A DNA stretch of 64,000 bases from the NCBI RefSeq assembly GCF_018139985.1, contig NZ_JAGSOU010000015.1, positions 21,315-85,314 on the forward strand, written 5' to 3'. A program made the translations under genes and the position numbers. The notes beneath the pieces were generated by a model. The model had not been told where the DNA came from and made no database searches. It worked only from the letters and a program-made list of their open reading frames with translations. This document shows positions 46,298-55,346 of the stretch, in pieces (position 1 is the stretch's first letter; every line of letters starts with the position of its first letter). The DNA is from Actibacterium sp. MT2.3-13A (GTDB lineage Bacteria; Pseudomonadota; Alphaproteobacteria; Rhodobacterales; Rhodobacteraceae).

Positions 46298-46403
46298 TGC
46301 GTGCCGCGTTCGTGGCCCGGCGGGGGGTCTTTTGCCTCTCGCGGGCCATTGGCAAGCCCGCCCGACTGCGTCTTTAATGGCGCGGCAACAACTGGGGGCG
46401 CAT

Positions 46404-47021
46404 ATGCTGGAGCTCGATCACCTCGCCGTCTCGGCTGCAACGCTTGAGGAGGGCGCGCATCATGTCGAAGAGGCGCTGGGCGTCACGCTGGCCCCCGGCG
46501 GACGGCACGAGCTGATGGGCACCCACAACCGGCTGCTGCATCTGGGGCCGGGCCTGTATCTGGAAGTGATCGCCGTCGATCCCGAGGCGCCCGCGCCCGC
46601 CCGCCCGCGCTGGTTTGACCTCGACCGTTTCGCGGGCCCGCCGCGCCTGACCAACTGGATCGCCCGCTGCGAGGCGTTGGCGCAGGTCCTGCCCCGGGCG
46701 CCGGCCGGCGCGGGCGCCGCGCTGGCCCTGTCGCGTGGCGATCTGGCTTGGGAGATGGCGGTGCCCGCGGATGGCAGGCTGCCCTTCGACGGCGCGTTTC
46801 CGGCGCTGATCGCCTGGCAGCAGGGCGCGCATCCGGCCGCGCGCCTGCCCGAGGCCGATTGCCGCCTGATCGGGCTGGAGGTGATCCACCCGCAGGCCCG
46901 CGCCCTGCGCGCGGCGCTTGCCGGGCTTCTGAACGATCCGCGCGTGGTGATCTCGGAGGGGCCGCAAAAGGCGCTGCGCGCCACGCTGCGCGGCCCACGC
47001 GGCGAGGTGGTGCTGTCATGA
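46404..47021 (+). CDS. VOC-fold (glyoxalase-like) domain protein
   Basis: 205 residues opening MLELDHLAVSAATLEEGAHH after GGGGG. The glyoxalase_3 type VOC signature includes LDHLAVS, HELMGTHNRLLHLG and YLEVIAVDP; the paired histidine and glutamate residues are likely metal ligands. VOC proteins include lyases, dioxygenases and resistance proteins. No substrate is suggested. It overlaps the GNAT gene by four bases (ATGA). Confidence 0.87.
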   Translation: MLELDHLAVSAATLEEGAHHVEEALGVTLAPGGRHELMGTHNRLLHLGPGLYLEVIAVDPEAPAPARPRWFDLDRFAGPPRLTNWIARCEALAQVLPRAPAGAGAALALSRGDLAWEMAVPADGRLPFDGAFPALIAWQQGAHPAARLPEADCRLIGLEVIHPQARALRAALAGLLNDPRVVISEGPQKALRATLRGPRGEVVLS

Positions 47022-47506
47022 TCCGCCCGGCGCTGCCCAGCGATTGCGCGGCCATTGCCGCGATCTGGAACCCGGTGATCCGCGACACGCTGATCACCTT
47101 CAACGCGGTCGAGAAGACCGAGGACGAGCTGCGCGAGACGCTGGCGGTCAAGGCGCGCGCCGGCCACCCGTTCCTCGTGGCCGAGGAGGCGGGCCGGGTT
47201 CTGGGTTTCGCCACCTATGGCCAGTTCCGCGGCGGGGTGGGCTATGCCCATACCATGGAGCACACGATCATCCTGGCGCCCGGGGGCTGGGGCCGCGGCC
47301 TGGGCCGGGCCCTGATGGCCGCGATCGAGGAAGAGGCGCGGGCGCGCGGCGCGCATTCCATGATCGCTGGCGTCAGCGCCGCCAATTCCGCCGGCGTCGC
47401 CTTTCACGCCGCGCTGGGCTATGCAACGGTGGCGGTGCTGCCCGAGGTCGGCTTCAAGGCCGGGCGGTGGCTGGATCTTGTCCTGATGCAGAAACTCCTG
47501 ACCTGA
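47018..47506 (+). CDS. GNAT-family N-acetyltransferase
   Basis: 162 residues starting MIRPALPSDCAAIAAIWN, an opening like phosphinothricin-type acetyltransferases (PAT). The acetyl-CoA binding loop is in LAPGGWGRGLGRALM (Q/R-x-x-G-x-G/A pattern), about residues 86-100. A later NSAGVAFHAALGYATVAVLPEVGFK is typical of the group. The substrate, an amine or amino-acid analogue, is unknown. It is coupled to the VOC gene. Confidence 0.9.
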   Translation: MIRPALPSDCAAIAAIWNPVIRDTLITFNAVEKTEDELRETLAVKARAGHPFLVAEEAGRVLGFATYGQFRGGVGYAHTMEHTIILAPGGWGRGLGRALMAAIEEEARARGAHSMIAGVSAANSAGVAFHAALGYATVAVLPEVGFKAGRWLDLVLMQKLLT

Positions 47507-47537
47507 CAGCCGGTTGCGCGCCGGTTACATTCGCACC

Positions 47538-48221
47538 ATGAGCCTCTGGTCCCGCATATCCGATGCCCTTTCCGCGCTGCAACAGGGCGAGGGCCTCGCG
47601 CAGGTCTTTGACCGCCTGCGCAGCCCGCCCGAGCGCACCGTGGCCTTTGCCATCGCGGTGATTGCGCTGGGCGCGAAGATGGCCAAGGCCGACGGCCAGG
47701 TCACCCGCGACGAGGTGGCCGCCTTCCGCGAGGTCTTCACCTTGCCGAGATCGGAGGAGGCCAACGCCGCGCGGGTCTTCAACATGGCGCGCACCGATAT
47801 CGCCGGTTTCGAGGATTACGCGCGCCGCATCAAGCGCATGTTCCGCGGCGAGGCGAGCCCGCTTTGCGACCTGATGGAGGGGCTGTTTCACATCGCCATG
47901 GCCGACGGCCGCTATCACCCCGGCGAGGAGGACTACCTCAAGCGGGTGGCCGAGATCTTCGGCCTGAGCGAGCGGCAGTTCCGCAGCCTGAAGGCGCGTT
48001 TCGTGCCCGATGCCGCGCCCGATCCCTACGACGTTCTGGGCGTGGCCCATGACGCGCCGCTCGACGAAGTGCGCGCCGCCTGGCGCGCCGCCGTGCGCGA
48101 GGCCCATCCCGACCGGATGCTCGCCCGCGGCGTCCCGGAGGAGGCGGTCAAGCTGGCCGAGGCGCGCCTCGTCGCCATCAACGCCGCCTGGGAGGAGATC
48201 AACCGGGGCGCCGCGCCTTGA
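47538..48221 (+). CDS. TerB/DjlA-like protein with C-terminal J domain
   Basis: 227 residues. The middle is a TerB-like helical domain with duplicated acidic blocks (AKADGQVTRDEVAAFRE and AMADGRYHPGEEDYLK), and the C terminus, about residues 160-225, is a J domain (DPYDVLGV, VREAHPDRM with HPD). This is the DjlA-type layout without its N-terminal membrane helix. J domains stimulate Hsp70 (DnaK). The start at ATG 47538 gives MSLWSRISDAL. It overlaps the next gene by four bases. Confidence 0.9.
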   Translation: MSLWSRISDALSALQQGEGLAQVFDRLRSPPERTVAFAIAVIALGAKMAKADGQVTRDEVAAFREVFTLPRSEEANAARVFNMARTDIAGFEDYARRIKRMFRGEASPLCDLMEGLFHIAMADGRYHPGEEDYLKRVAEIFGLSERQFRSLKARFVPDAAPDPYDVLGVAHDAPLDEVRAAWRAAVREAHPDRMLARGVPEEAVKLAEARLVAINAAWEEINRGAAP

Positions 48222-49252
48222 GGATCGCCACCTACAACATCGAATGGTTCAACAACCTCTTCGATGACGAGGGGAACCTGCTGGACGACATGGGCTGGTC
48301 GGGCCGGCAGAACGTGCGCCGCGCCGACCAGATCGCCTCGCTGGGGATCGTGTTTACCGCGCTCGACGCCGACGCGGTGATGATCGTCGAGGCGCCGGAC
48401 CACAACGGCCGCCGCACCACGGTGCCCGCGCTGGAAAACTTCGCCGCGGCGATGGGGCTGCGCGCGCGCCGCGCCGTTATGGGCTTTCCCAACAACACCC
48501 AGCAGGAAATCGCGCTGCTCTACGACCCCGACATGCTGAGCGCGCGGCACGACCCGCAGGGTGCGCCCACGGGCAAGAAGGGCTCGGCCGACGCGCCGCG
48601 CTTCGACGCGGTCTTCCGCTGGGACATCGATGTCGACGCCGAGTCCGAGCGCATCACCTTTTCCAAGCCGCCGCTGGAACTGGCGATGGAAACCGCCGCC
48701 GGCACGCGGTTCCGCATGATCGGAGTGCATGTCAAATCCAAGGCCCCACACGGCGCCAGCACCCCCGACGAGGTGATGCGGATCTCGATCGACAACCGGC
48801 GCAAGCAACTGGCGCAATGCATCTGGCTGCGCCAGCGCGTCGCGGCGCATCTGCGCGACGGCGATTCCCTGATCGTGCTCGGCGATTTCAACGACGGCCC
48901 CGGACTCGACGAATACGAAAAGCTCTTCGGCCATTCCGGGGTGGAGATCGTGCTGGGCGCCGACGAGGCAGAGGAGGCTATGCGCCTCTACGACCCGCAT
49001 GCGCGCGAGGCGCTGCTGGGGCCGCTCTGCGCCAAGCCCGCCACCGCGCGCTTCTTCCTGGCCGAGGAGGGGCGTTACCTCTCGGCGTTGCTCGATTACA
49101 TCATGGTCTCGCCCGCCATCCGCGTGCGCGATCCCGCCTGGCGCATCTGGCACCCGTTCGACGACCCCAAGCTCTACGCCATCCCCGAGCTGCGCGAGGC
49201 GCTGGTCGCGGCCTCCGATCACTTCCCCGTGACGCTCGATATCGATCTGTGA
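48218..49252 (+). CDS. Endonuclease/exonuclease/phosphatase family protein
   Basis: A 344-residue EEP-fold enzyme. Start is TTG 48218 in a TTGA overlap with the stop of the preceding gene. Motifs are MRIATYNIEWFNN at the N terminus, an IVEAPDHNG segment with the metal-binding acidic residue, IGVHVKSKAPHG, VLGDFNDGPG and the terminal ASDHFPVTLDI (His as general base). The fold is shared by DNase I-like nucleases, sphingomyelinases and inositol phosphatases, so the substrate is open. No signal peptide is seen, so it is probably cytoplasmic. Confidence 0.9.
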   Translation: MRIATYNIEWFNNLFDDEGNLLDDMGWSGRQNVRRADQIASLGIVFTALDADAVMIVEAPDHNGRRTTVPALENFAAAMGLRARRAVMGFPNNTQQEIALLYDPDMLSARHDPQGAPTGKKGSADAPRFDAVFRWDIDVDAESERITFSKPPLELAMETAAGTRFRMIGVHVKSKAPHGASTPDEVMRISIDNRRKQLAQCIWLRQRVAAHLRDGDSLIVLGDFNDGPGLDEYEKLFGHSGVEIVLGADEAEEAMRLYDPHAREALLGPLCAKPATARFFLAEEGRYLSALLDYIMVSPAIRVRDPAWRIWHPFDDPKLYAIPELREALVAASDHFPVTLDIDL

Positions 49253-49288
49253 GCTTCAACGCGCTCCGAATCCGCCTATATTGGGGGT

Positions 49289-49639
49289 ATGAAACGCCTC
49301 GCCGCCCTGACCCTCTCCGGCCTTCTTGCCTGCGCGCCCGCCCAGGCGCAGGAGGAGGGCGGCGGCGTGAAAGAGGGCATCGACCTGCTGGAGGAAGGCG
49401 CGCGCATGTTCATGCGCGGGCTGATGGACGAGATGGAGCCTGCGCTGCGCGAACTGGCCGAGGGCATGGAGCCCGCCCTGCGCCGCCTGCTCGAAATCGT
49501 TGACGACTTCGACGCCTACCACCTGCCCGAGCGCCTGCCGAACGGCGACATCATCCTGCGCCGCAAGACCCCTCTCGCCCCGCCCGAGGCGCCCGGCGCC
49601 GAAGAGACCCCGCCCGCGGACGGCGAGATCGAGCTGTGA
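49289..49639 (+). CDS. Secreted acidic protein, conserved-looking
   Basis: 116 residues. A signal peptide MKRLAALTLSGLLACAPAQAQ starts the protein, possibly cleaved after AQA; it also contains an internal cysteine. The mature part EEGGGVKEGIDLLEEGARMF and LMDEMEPALRELAEGMEPAL is helical and acidic, then NGDIILRRKTPL. Similar proteins, sometimes misnamed AAA+ ATPases, occur in Rhodobacteraceae. The function is unknown. Probable promoter and ribosome site are not clear. It converges with ppx, with copy 3 of the dispersed element between them. Confidence 0.78.
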   Translation: MKRLAALTLSGLLACAPAQAQEEGGGVKEGIDLLEEGARMFMRGLMDEMEPALRELAEGMEPALRRLLEIVDDFDAYHLPERLPNGDIILRRKTPLAPPEAPGAEETPPADGEIEL

Positions 49640-49642
49640 TCC

Positions 49643-49677
49643 CTTCTTCTTGGCGAAAATACTCAGTCGCGGCCGCG
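49643..49677 (-). repeat. Copy 3 of the dispersed element, downstream of ppx
   Basis: On the minus strand CGCGGCCGCG (49677-49668), two bases, TGAGTATTTT and then GCCAAGAAGAAG down to 49643. It lies seven bases after the ppx stop in the sense direction of ppx, the same relation as copy 2 to the mutase gene. Confidence 0.75.
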
Positions 49678-49684
49678 CCAGGAG

Positions 49685-51229
49685 TCAGGCCGCGCGGATG
49701 ACGCGGGTCTGCGTGCCCAGCGATTTCGCCAGCGACGCCAGCCGCGCCTCGGCGACCTCGCCGAACAGCGCCTCGGCCCCCGGCTCCAGCACCAGTTCCA
49801 GCCGCGCCTTGCGCGGCGCGTAGCGCAGCGTCGCGAACTCGTCGGGACGGTCCGAAGAGAACATCGCGCCGAAACGCATCGCCTTGCCCAGCACCTCGGC
49901 CTGCTTGATCTGTGGCTCCGAGAGCAGGCCGAACAGCGGCTCGAACCGACTGCCCGCGCGGCTGTTCTTGTAGCGGTGCAGCAGCGCCAGCCCGAGGAAG
50001 ATCCGCCCCTCGTGGTCGAGCCCGCCCAGGTTGGCGCGGGTGGCGGCGTCGAAACAGACCTCGTGGCGATAGTCGGGATGCGCGCGCCAAGCGGTGTCGT
50101 GCAGCAGGCAGGCGGCCTTGACCAGGCGCAGCCGTTCGGGCGGGGCGTCCTGGTAGAGCGGCTGGATGAACTTGAACAGACGCCGGCCGAAGCCCGGCAT
50201 CCGCGCCGAGGTGGATTCGGTGAAATAGCAGGCCTCGATCAGCGGATCGCGGCGGCGCAGCTTCTCGGGCATCTGCTCATAGAGCATCCCTTCGCGGATG
50301 CCGTAGGAGGAGACGAAGATCTCCTTCGGCTTCAGCGTGCCCACCAGCCGGCGCAGCACCTCGGCGGCGATCGGCACCAGCGCCATGCGCTCGGCTCCCA
50401 CGCCGGCGCGGGCGCGCAGCGCCTCGGGGTCGTTGGCGGCGATCCAGTCCAGCGTTTGCAGGATGGCCCTGCGGGTCATGCGGTATTCGTGCAGCACCGT
50501 CAGCGGATAGCCGCGCCGTTCCATGTCCAGCCGGGCGATGGCCCGCCATGAGCCCCCCACCAGGTAGAGCCGGGCATGCGCCGTGCCCATGGTCGCGGCC
50601 AACTCGCCGACGACCGCGTTGATATGGCGGGCCAGCCCGCGCTTGCCGCCCGGCACGTCGCGCAGCTTCAGCGGCCCCAGCGGCGAGGAGACGCGCCGGC
50701 CGATCTCGCCGCGGCTGACCTCGGCCAGCTCCATCGACGATCCGCCGATGTCGCAGACCAGCCCCTCTGCCTCGGGCCAGCCCAGCAGCACGCCCTGCGC
50801 CGACAGCCGTGCCTCCTCGGAGCCGTCGATCACCCACAGCTTCAGCCCGGTCTGCTCCTGCACCTCGCGGCAGAACGCCGGCCCGTCGGAGGCCTCGCGC
50901 ATGGCGGCGGTGGCCACCGCGGTCAGCGGCGCGGCGCCCATGCCCTCGGCGAGCAGCGCGAAGCGGCGGATCGCCGAGAGCGCCCGGCGTCGCCCCTCGG
51001 GGTTCAGCCGGCCGCTTTCGGCCAGGCCCGCGCCCAGCCCGCACATGACCTTTTCGTTGAAGAAATAGGCAGGGCTGCGCGCCGCCCCGTCGAACACCAC
51101 CATCCGCACCGAGTTGGAGCCCACGTCGACCACGCCCACGCGGCTGAGCGCGCGGGCCGAGGGATCGTTGAACAGCGGGCGGCCGAAGGGCCCCCAGTCT
51201 TCGGAACGCTGGTCGCTGGCGTCGTCCAT
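49685..51229 (-). CDS. ppx: Exopolyphosphatase (Ppx/GppA family)
   Basis: 514 residues. The actin-like ATPase fold shows VGVVDVGSNSVRMVVFDG (phosphate 1 loop) and VCDIGGSSMELAEV (phosphate 2 loop), followed by an HD-like C-terminal region (KAACLLHDTAWR). It hydrolyses polyphosphate or pppGpp. Together with ppk at 51250 it forms a polyphosphate synthesis and breakdown pair, with 20 bases between them. It is transcribed after ppk on the minus strand, so ppk-ppx is probably one unit. Confidence 0.93.
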   Translation of the reverse strand: MDDASDQRSEDWGPFGRPLFNDPSARALSRVGVVDVGSNSVRMVVFDGAARSPAYFFNEKVMCGLGAGLAESGRLNPEGRRRALSAIRRFALLAEGMGAAPLTAVATAAMREASDGPAFCREVQEQTGLKLWVIDGSEEARLSAQGVLLGWPEAEGLVCDIGGSSMELAEVSRGEIGRRVSSPLGPLKLRDVPGGKRGLARHINAVVGELAATMGTAHARLYLVGGSWRAIARLDMERRGYPLTVLHEYRMTRRAILQTLDWIAANDPEALRARAGVGAERMALVPIAAEVLRRLVGTLKPKEIFVSSYGIREGMLYEQMPEKLRRRDPLIEACYFTESTSARMPGFGRRLFKFIQPLYQDAPPERLRLVKAACLLHDTAWRAHPDYRHEVCFDAATRANLGGLDHEGRIFLGLALLHRYKNSRAGSRFEPLFGLLSEPQIKQAEVLGKAMRFGAMFSSDRPDEFATLRYAPRKARLELVLEPGAEALFGEVAEARLASLAKSLGTQTRVIRAA

Positions 51230-51249
51230 CGGTTTCCCCCCGCTCGCGG

Positions 51250-53418
51250 TCAGTCTTTCGAGCGGGCCAGCTTGGGCACGTCATGCGCCCCCGCCTTGCC
51301 CCGGCCCGAAAGCGACGGGTGCTTCATGAAGAATTCGTGGCAGCTGAAGGCGTCCTTGCCAACCGGGTAGCGCAGGAAGCCCCCGTCGGGCTTCATCACC
51401 CAGCTCTGCGCCTCGTCGGCCAGATTGGCGGCCATGATCTGGCTGACGATCTGCTCCTTGACCGTGTCGTTGTGGATCTCGACCAGGGTTTCCACCCGGT
51501 AGCCAAGGTTGCGCCCCATCCAGTCGGCCGAGGATATCCACACCCGCGCGTGTTTCGAGGGCAGCCCGTGGCCGTTGCCGAAACAGGCGATGCGCGAATG
51601 TTCCAGGAACCGCCCGACGACGGATTTCACGCGGATGTTCTCGGACAGCTCCTTGATGCCGGGGCGCAGGCCGCAGATGCCGCGGATCACCAGGTTGATC
51701 TTCACCCCGGCCTGGCTGGCGCGATAGAGCGCGTCGATCACGTCGGGCTCGGTCAGCGAGTTCATCTTGGCCCAGACCTCGGCGGGGCGGCCGGCGCGGG
51801 CGTGGGCGGCCTCGCGCTCCAGGCTCTCGATGATCGTGGATTTCAGGTTGATCGGCGAGATCGCCAGGTTCTCCAGCCCCTCTGGCTCGGCGTAGCCGCC
51901 GACGTAGTTGAACACCTTGGTCGCGTCGCGCCCCAGCGCCGGGTCGCAGGTGAAGAAGCTCAGATCGGTGTAGATTTTCGCCGTGATCGGGTGATAGTTG
52001 CCGGTCCCGAAGTGGGTGTAGGTCACCAGCTGGTCGCCCTCGCGCCGCACCACGGTGCTGATCTTGGCGTGGGTCTTGTAGTTGATGAAGCCGTAGATCA
52101 CATGCGCGCCCGAGCGTTCCAGCCGGCGCGACTGCCGGATATTGGCGGCCTCGTCGAACCGTGCCTTCAGTTCGACCAGCGCGGTGACGGATTTGCCGTC
52201 CTCCGCAGCCTCGCACAGCGCCTCGACGATCGGGCTGTCCTTGGAGGTGCGGTAGAGCGTCTGCTTGATCGCCAGCACGTTGGGGTCGCGCGCGGCCTGC
52301 TTGAGGAAGCGCACCACCATGTCGAAGGTCTCGTAGGGGTGGTGCAGCAGCATGTCCTTCTGGCGGATCGCGGCGAACATGTCGCCGTCATGGTCCTGCA
52401 CCCGCTCGGGCACGCGCGGGGTGAAGCTGGGCCAGAGCAGGTCGGGCCGGGCGTCGAGCACCAGTTCCTTGAGGTCGGCCAGGCCGATCAGGCCGCGCAC
52501 CTCGATCACCTCGGCCTCGGTGATGTGCAGCTGCTGGATGATCAGGCGGCGCAATTCTTCCGGCGCGCCGGCGGACAGTTTCATCCGCACCACCTCGCCG
52601 CGGCGGCGGCGCTTCAGCGCGACCTCGAATTCGCGCACCAGATCCTCGGCCTCGTCCTCGACCTCGAGATCGCTGTCGCGCAGCACCCGGAAGGTGCAGC
52701 TGCCGGTCGCGCGGTAGTTGGGGAACAGGATGCCGACATGGATCAGCAGCAGTTCCTCCAGCGGCAGGAAGCGGTGCTCTCCCTCGGGGGCAGGCAGGCG
52801 GATGAAGCGGTCCACCTGGTTGGGGATCGGCAGCAGCGCCTGCAGCGCGCGGCCGTCGCTTTCGCGTTCGAGCTGCAGCGCCAGGCAGAATCCGGCGTTG
52901 GGGATGAAGGGGAAGGGATGCGCCGGGTCGATCGCCAGCGGCGACAGCACCGGAAAGACCTTGTTCAGGAAATGCCGTTCCAGATGTTCGCGGTCGCGCT
53001 TGCCCAGCTTGGAGCGGGTGAGGATGGTGATGCCTTCCTCCTCCATCTCGCGCTTGAGCCTGTTCCACACGCTTTGCTGGGATTGCAGCAGGCGGCGGGC
53101 GTCCTTGTCGATCAGCACCAGCTGCTCGGCCGGGGTCAGCCCGTCGGCGGCGGGGGTGGTGTTGCCCTCCTTGGCCAGCTCGCGCAGGCCGGCCACCCGC
53201 ACGGTGTAGAATTCGTCGAGATTGGTGGCCGAGATCGAGACGAAGCGCACCCGCTCCAGCAGCGGCACGGTGGGGTGCGACGCCTCGTCCAGCACCCGCC
53301 AGTTGAAGCCGAGCCAGCTGAGTTCGCGGTTGAAGAATCGTTTCGGGCCGGTGCGCTGGGTGACGGGCACCTCGACCGGTTCGGGCAGCGGGGAGTTGAG
53401 GAAATCAGCCTGTGTCAT
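51250..53418 (-). CDS. ppk: Polyphosphate kinase
   Basis: A 722-residue PPK1 that makes polyphosphate from ATP. The N-terminal domain has RFFNRELSWLGFNWRVLDEA, then the phospholipase D-like core with the HFGTGNYHPITAKIYTDLS segment (phospho-histidine region) and NGHGLPSKHARVWISSADWMGRN near the C terminus. The length is typical. Starts at ATG 53418. It lies between hdaA and ppx on the same strand; polyphosphate is linked to stress response and storage. Antisense frames of over 1000 codons are shadows. Confidence 0.97.
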   Translation of the reverse strand: MTQADFLNSPLPEPVEVPVTQRTGPKRFFNRELSWLGFNWRVLDEASHPTVPLLERVRFVSISATNLDEFYTVRVAGLRELAKEGNTTPAADGLTPAEQLVLIDKDARRLLQSQQSVWNRLKREMEEEGITILTRSKLGKRDREHLERHFLNKVFPVLSPLAIDPAHPFPFIPNAGFCLALQLERESDGRALQALLPIPNQVDRFIRLPAPEGEHRFLPLEELLLIHVGILFPNYRATGSCTFRVLRDSDLEVEDEAEDLVREFEVALKRRRRGEVVRMKLSAGAPEELRRLIIQQLHITEAEVIEVRGLIGLADLKELVLDARPDLLWPSFTPRVPERVQDHDGDMFAAIRQKDMLLHHPYETFDMVVRFLKQAARDPNVLAIKQTLYRTSKDSPIVEALCEAAEDGKSVTALVELKARFDEAANIRQSRRLERSGAHVIYGFINYKTHAKISTVVRREGDQLVTYTHFGTGNYHPITAKIYTDLSFFTCDPALGRDATKVFNYVGGYAEPEGLENLAISPINLKSTIIESLEREAAHARAGRPAEVWAKMNSLTEPDVIDALYRASQAGVKINLVIRGICGLRPGIKELSENIRVKSVVGRFLEHSRIACFGNGHGLPSKHARVWISSADWMGRNLGYRVETLVEIHNDTVKEQIVSQIMAANLADEAQSWVMKPDGGFLRYPVGKDAFSCHEFFMKHPSLSGRGKAGAHDVPKLARSKD

Positions 53419-53472
53419 GCCCGGCTTTTCCGCCTTGTTCGTAACGATTGCGCGACAGTATCGCGCGTCTGG

Positions 53473-54144
53473 TCAGGCCTTGTCCAGCAACTCGGCCGCC
53501 AGCCGTTCGCCGATCTTGCGCCCGGTTTCCAGCGCGCGGCGGTCGAGGTCGGCCACCAGCGCCTGCGCCGCGGCGAAGGAGCGGTCCATCCGCGCCACGA
53601 GATAGGGGATCAGCTTGGGCGGGACGGCGATCTGGCGGTCGGTGAAGAGCTTGACCAGCAGCGCCGCCAGCAGCGCGTCGTCGGGCGCCTCCAGCGTGGC
53701 GGTGGCCGTGGCCTCCAGCCGGCTGCGCAGGTCGGGCAGGGCGAGTGGCCATTGCCGCGGCGCAGAGCGCGCGGTCAGCAGCAGCACGCCGCCCTCGGCC
53801 AGGATCAGGTTGTGCAGGTGGAACAGCGCCTGTTCCGCGGCCCGGTCGCCGGCGATGCGGTCGGCATCCTCGACCGCTACCGCGCCGCGCGCGGACAGCG
53901 CCTCGATCCCGGCGCGCGGCAGCGCGTCGGCGGCCACGATCCGGGCGCCGCTGGCATCGGCCCAGACATGGGCGAGATGGGTCTTGCCCGCGCCCATCGG
54001 CCCGACCAGCACCATCTTGCGCTGTGGCCAGTCGCGCCAGGCCTCGATCTGCGCCACGGCCACGGCGTTGGAGGGAGAGACGAAGAAATCCTCCCGCCCG
54101 GTCGCGCTGCGGACGGGCAGGTCGAAGGCCAGCTGCTCGTTCAT
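53473..54144 (-). CDS. hdaA: DnaA-related replication regulator (HdaA type)
   Basis: 223 residues. A short AAA+ domain related to DnaA domain III without its DNA-binding part: Walker A GPMGAGKT at 48-55, an AVEDADRI Walker B region, and C-terminal helices ending AAELLDKA. The N-terminal QLAFDLP motif is the beta-clamp binding sequence found in Hda. HdaA stimulates ATP hydrolysis by DnaA after replication has begun, preventing re-initiation. In Caulobacter and Rhodobacter it is often near ppk, as here. It starts right after the stop of the permease gene (TAG then ATG, adjacent). Confidence 0.9.
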   Translation of the reverse strand: MNEQLAFDLPVRSATGREDFFVSPSNAVAVAQIEAWRDWPQRKMVLVGPMGAGKTHLAHVWADASGARIVAADALPRAGIEALSARGAVAVEDADRIAGDRAAEQALFHLHNLILAEGGVLLLTARSAPRQWPLALPDLRSRLEATATATLEAPDDALLAALLVKLFTDRQIAVPPKLIPYLVARMDRSFAAAQALVADLDRRALETGRKIGERLAAELLDKA

Positions 54145-55212
54145 CTACTCCTCCTCGTTCCAGCTCAGGCCCTTGTAGAGGCGGCTGTCCTGGTATTGCG
54201 TCACGCCCCAGCGGGTGACGACGCCGATGGAGGCGGCCACGGGCACCGCGACCAGCATGCCGACGAAGCCGAACAGCGTGCCGAAGGCGGACAGCGCGAA
54301 GATCAGCCAGACCGGGTGCAGCCCGACCGAGCCGCCCACCAGCTTGGGCGTCAGCACGTTGCCCTCGATCACCTGGCCCGCGGCGAAGATCGCGCCCACC
54401 GCGCCGATCATCCACCATTCGCCCCAGAACTGGAACACCGCCAGCCCCAGCGCCAGCGCGCCGCCCACCAGCGCGCCGATATAGGGGATGAAGGAGATCA
54501 GCCCGGCGATGAAGCCCACGATCAGCCCGAATTGCAGCCCGGCCAGCATCAGCGCGCTGGCGTAGAAGATGCCCTGGATCAGGCACACCGTGCCCTGGCC
54601 GCGGATGAAGGAGGCGAGCGTTCGGTCGATGTCATGCGCGATCTGGCGGATGGCGGGGGCGTGGTCGCGCGGCAGCAGCTCGTCGATCTGGGCGACCATG
54701 CGGTCCCAGTCCATCAGCAGGTAGAAGGTGATCACCGGCACCAGCACCACCAGCAGCACGAGGTTGATCACGTTCATCGCCGAGGAGACGACGGCATTGA
54801 CCAGCTCGCCGCCCTTGGACTGGATCGTGTCGCCCAGCGCGAGAAGCGACTTCCGCAGGGTCGATCCCTCGTCGATCAGCGAGGGGAAGCGCTCGGTCAG
54901 GAAGGTGTGGAGCTGGGTGAACAGCTTGGGCGCGACATTGACCAGCGCCACCGCCTGATCGATCAGAGCCGGCACCACCACCAGCGCCGCCAGCACGAAG
55001 ATCAGTGCCGCCGCCACCGTGATCGTCACCGTGGCCCAGGCCCGGCTGAAGCCATGCGCCTCCAGCCAGTCGGCCACGGGGTCGAGGAAGTAGGCCACCG
55101 CCATGCCCAGCACGAAGGGCAGCATCACGCCGCTGAGCAGCCATAGCAGCCCCAGGAATACCGCGGCGGCGATGCTCCAGTATTTCATCTGTTCCCTGAC
55201 CGGCAGTGCCAT
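54145..55212 (-). CDS. AI-2E family transporter (PerM/YdiK-like permease)
   Basis: A 355-residue membrane protein starting [19 protein letters not shown], after AAGGA. It has about eight hydrophobic segments with the typical layout of this family: a pair near residues 12-52, a large soluble region, then [19 protein letters not shown] and the C-terminal cluster ([20 protein letters not shown]). The family is named from TqsA, an autoinducer-2 exporter, but most members are of unknown substrate. The frame stays open upstream, but the ATG at 55212 has the ribosome site. First gene of the minus-strand cluster leading to hdaA, ppk and ppx. Confidence 0.88.
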   Translation of the reverse strand: MALPVREQMKYWSIAAAVFLGLLWLLSGVMLPFVLGMAVAYFLDPVADWLEAHGFSRAWATVTITVAAALIFVLAALVVVPALIDQAVALVNVAPKLFTQLHTFLTERFPSLIDEGSTLRKSLLALGDTIQSKGGELVNAVVSSAMNVINLVLLVVLVPVITFYLLMDWDRMVAQIDELLPRDHAPAIRQIAHDIDRTLASFIRGQGTVCLIQGIFYASALMLAGLQFGLIVGFIAGLISFIPYIGALVGGALALGLAVFQFWGEWWMIGAVGAIFAAGQVIEGNVLTPKLVGGSVGLHPVWLIFALSAFGTLFGFVGMLVAVPVAASIGVVTRWGVTQYQDSRLYKGLSWNEEE

Positions 55213-55346
55213 TCGCGCGTTCCTTTGGTGCGCCTGTAGATGTGGCCCATGCCAAAGCGGGTTGCAAGGGGCCGAGTGCCTTGTCTGGCAAGGCGCAATC
55301 GCATAGACGGGGCCGGACAGATCACTTCGAGAAAGCGCCGACAATC

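Noticed and set aside
51283..55146. 1287-codon plus-strand frame opposite ppk, hdaA and the permease
   Set aside because: Same cause: antisense of three well-supported genes. Its translation is a low-complexity mix of Ala, Arg, Gly, Asp and His.
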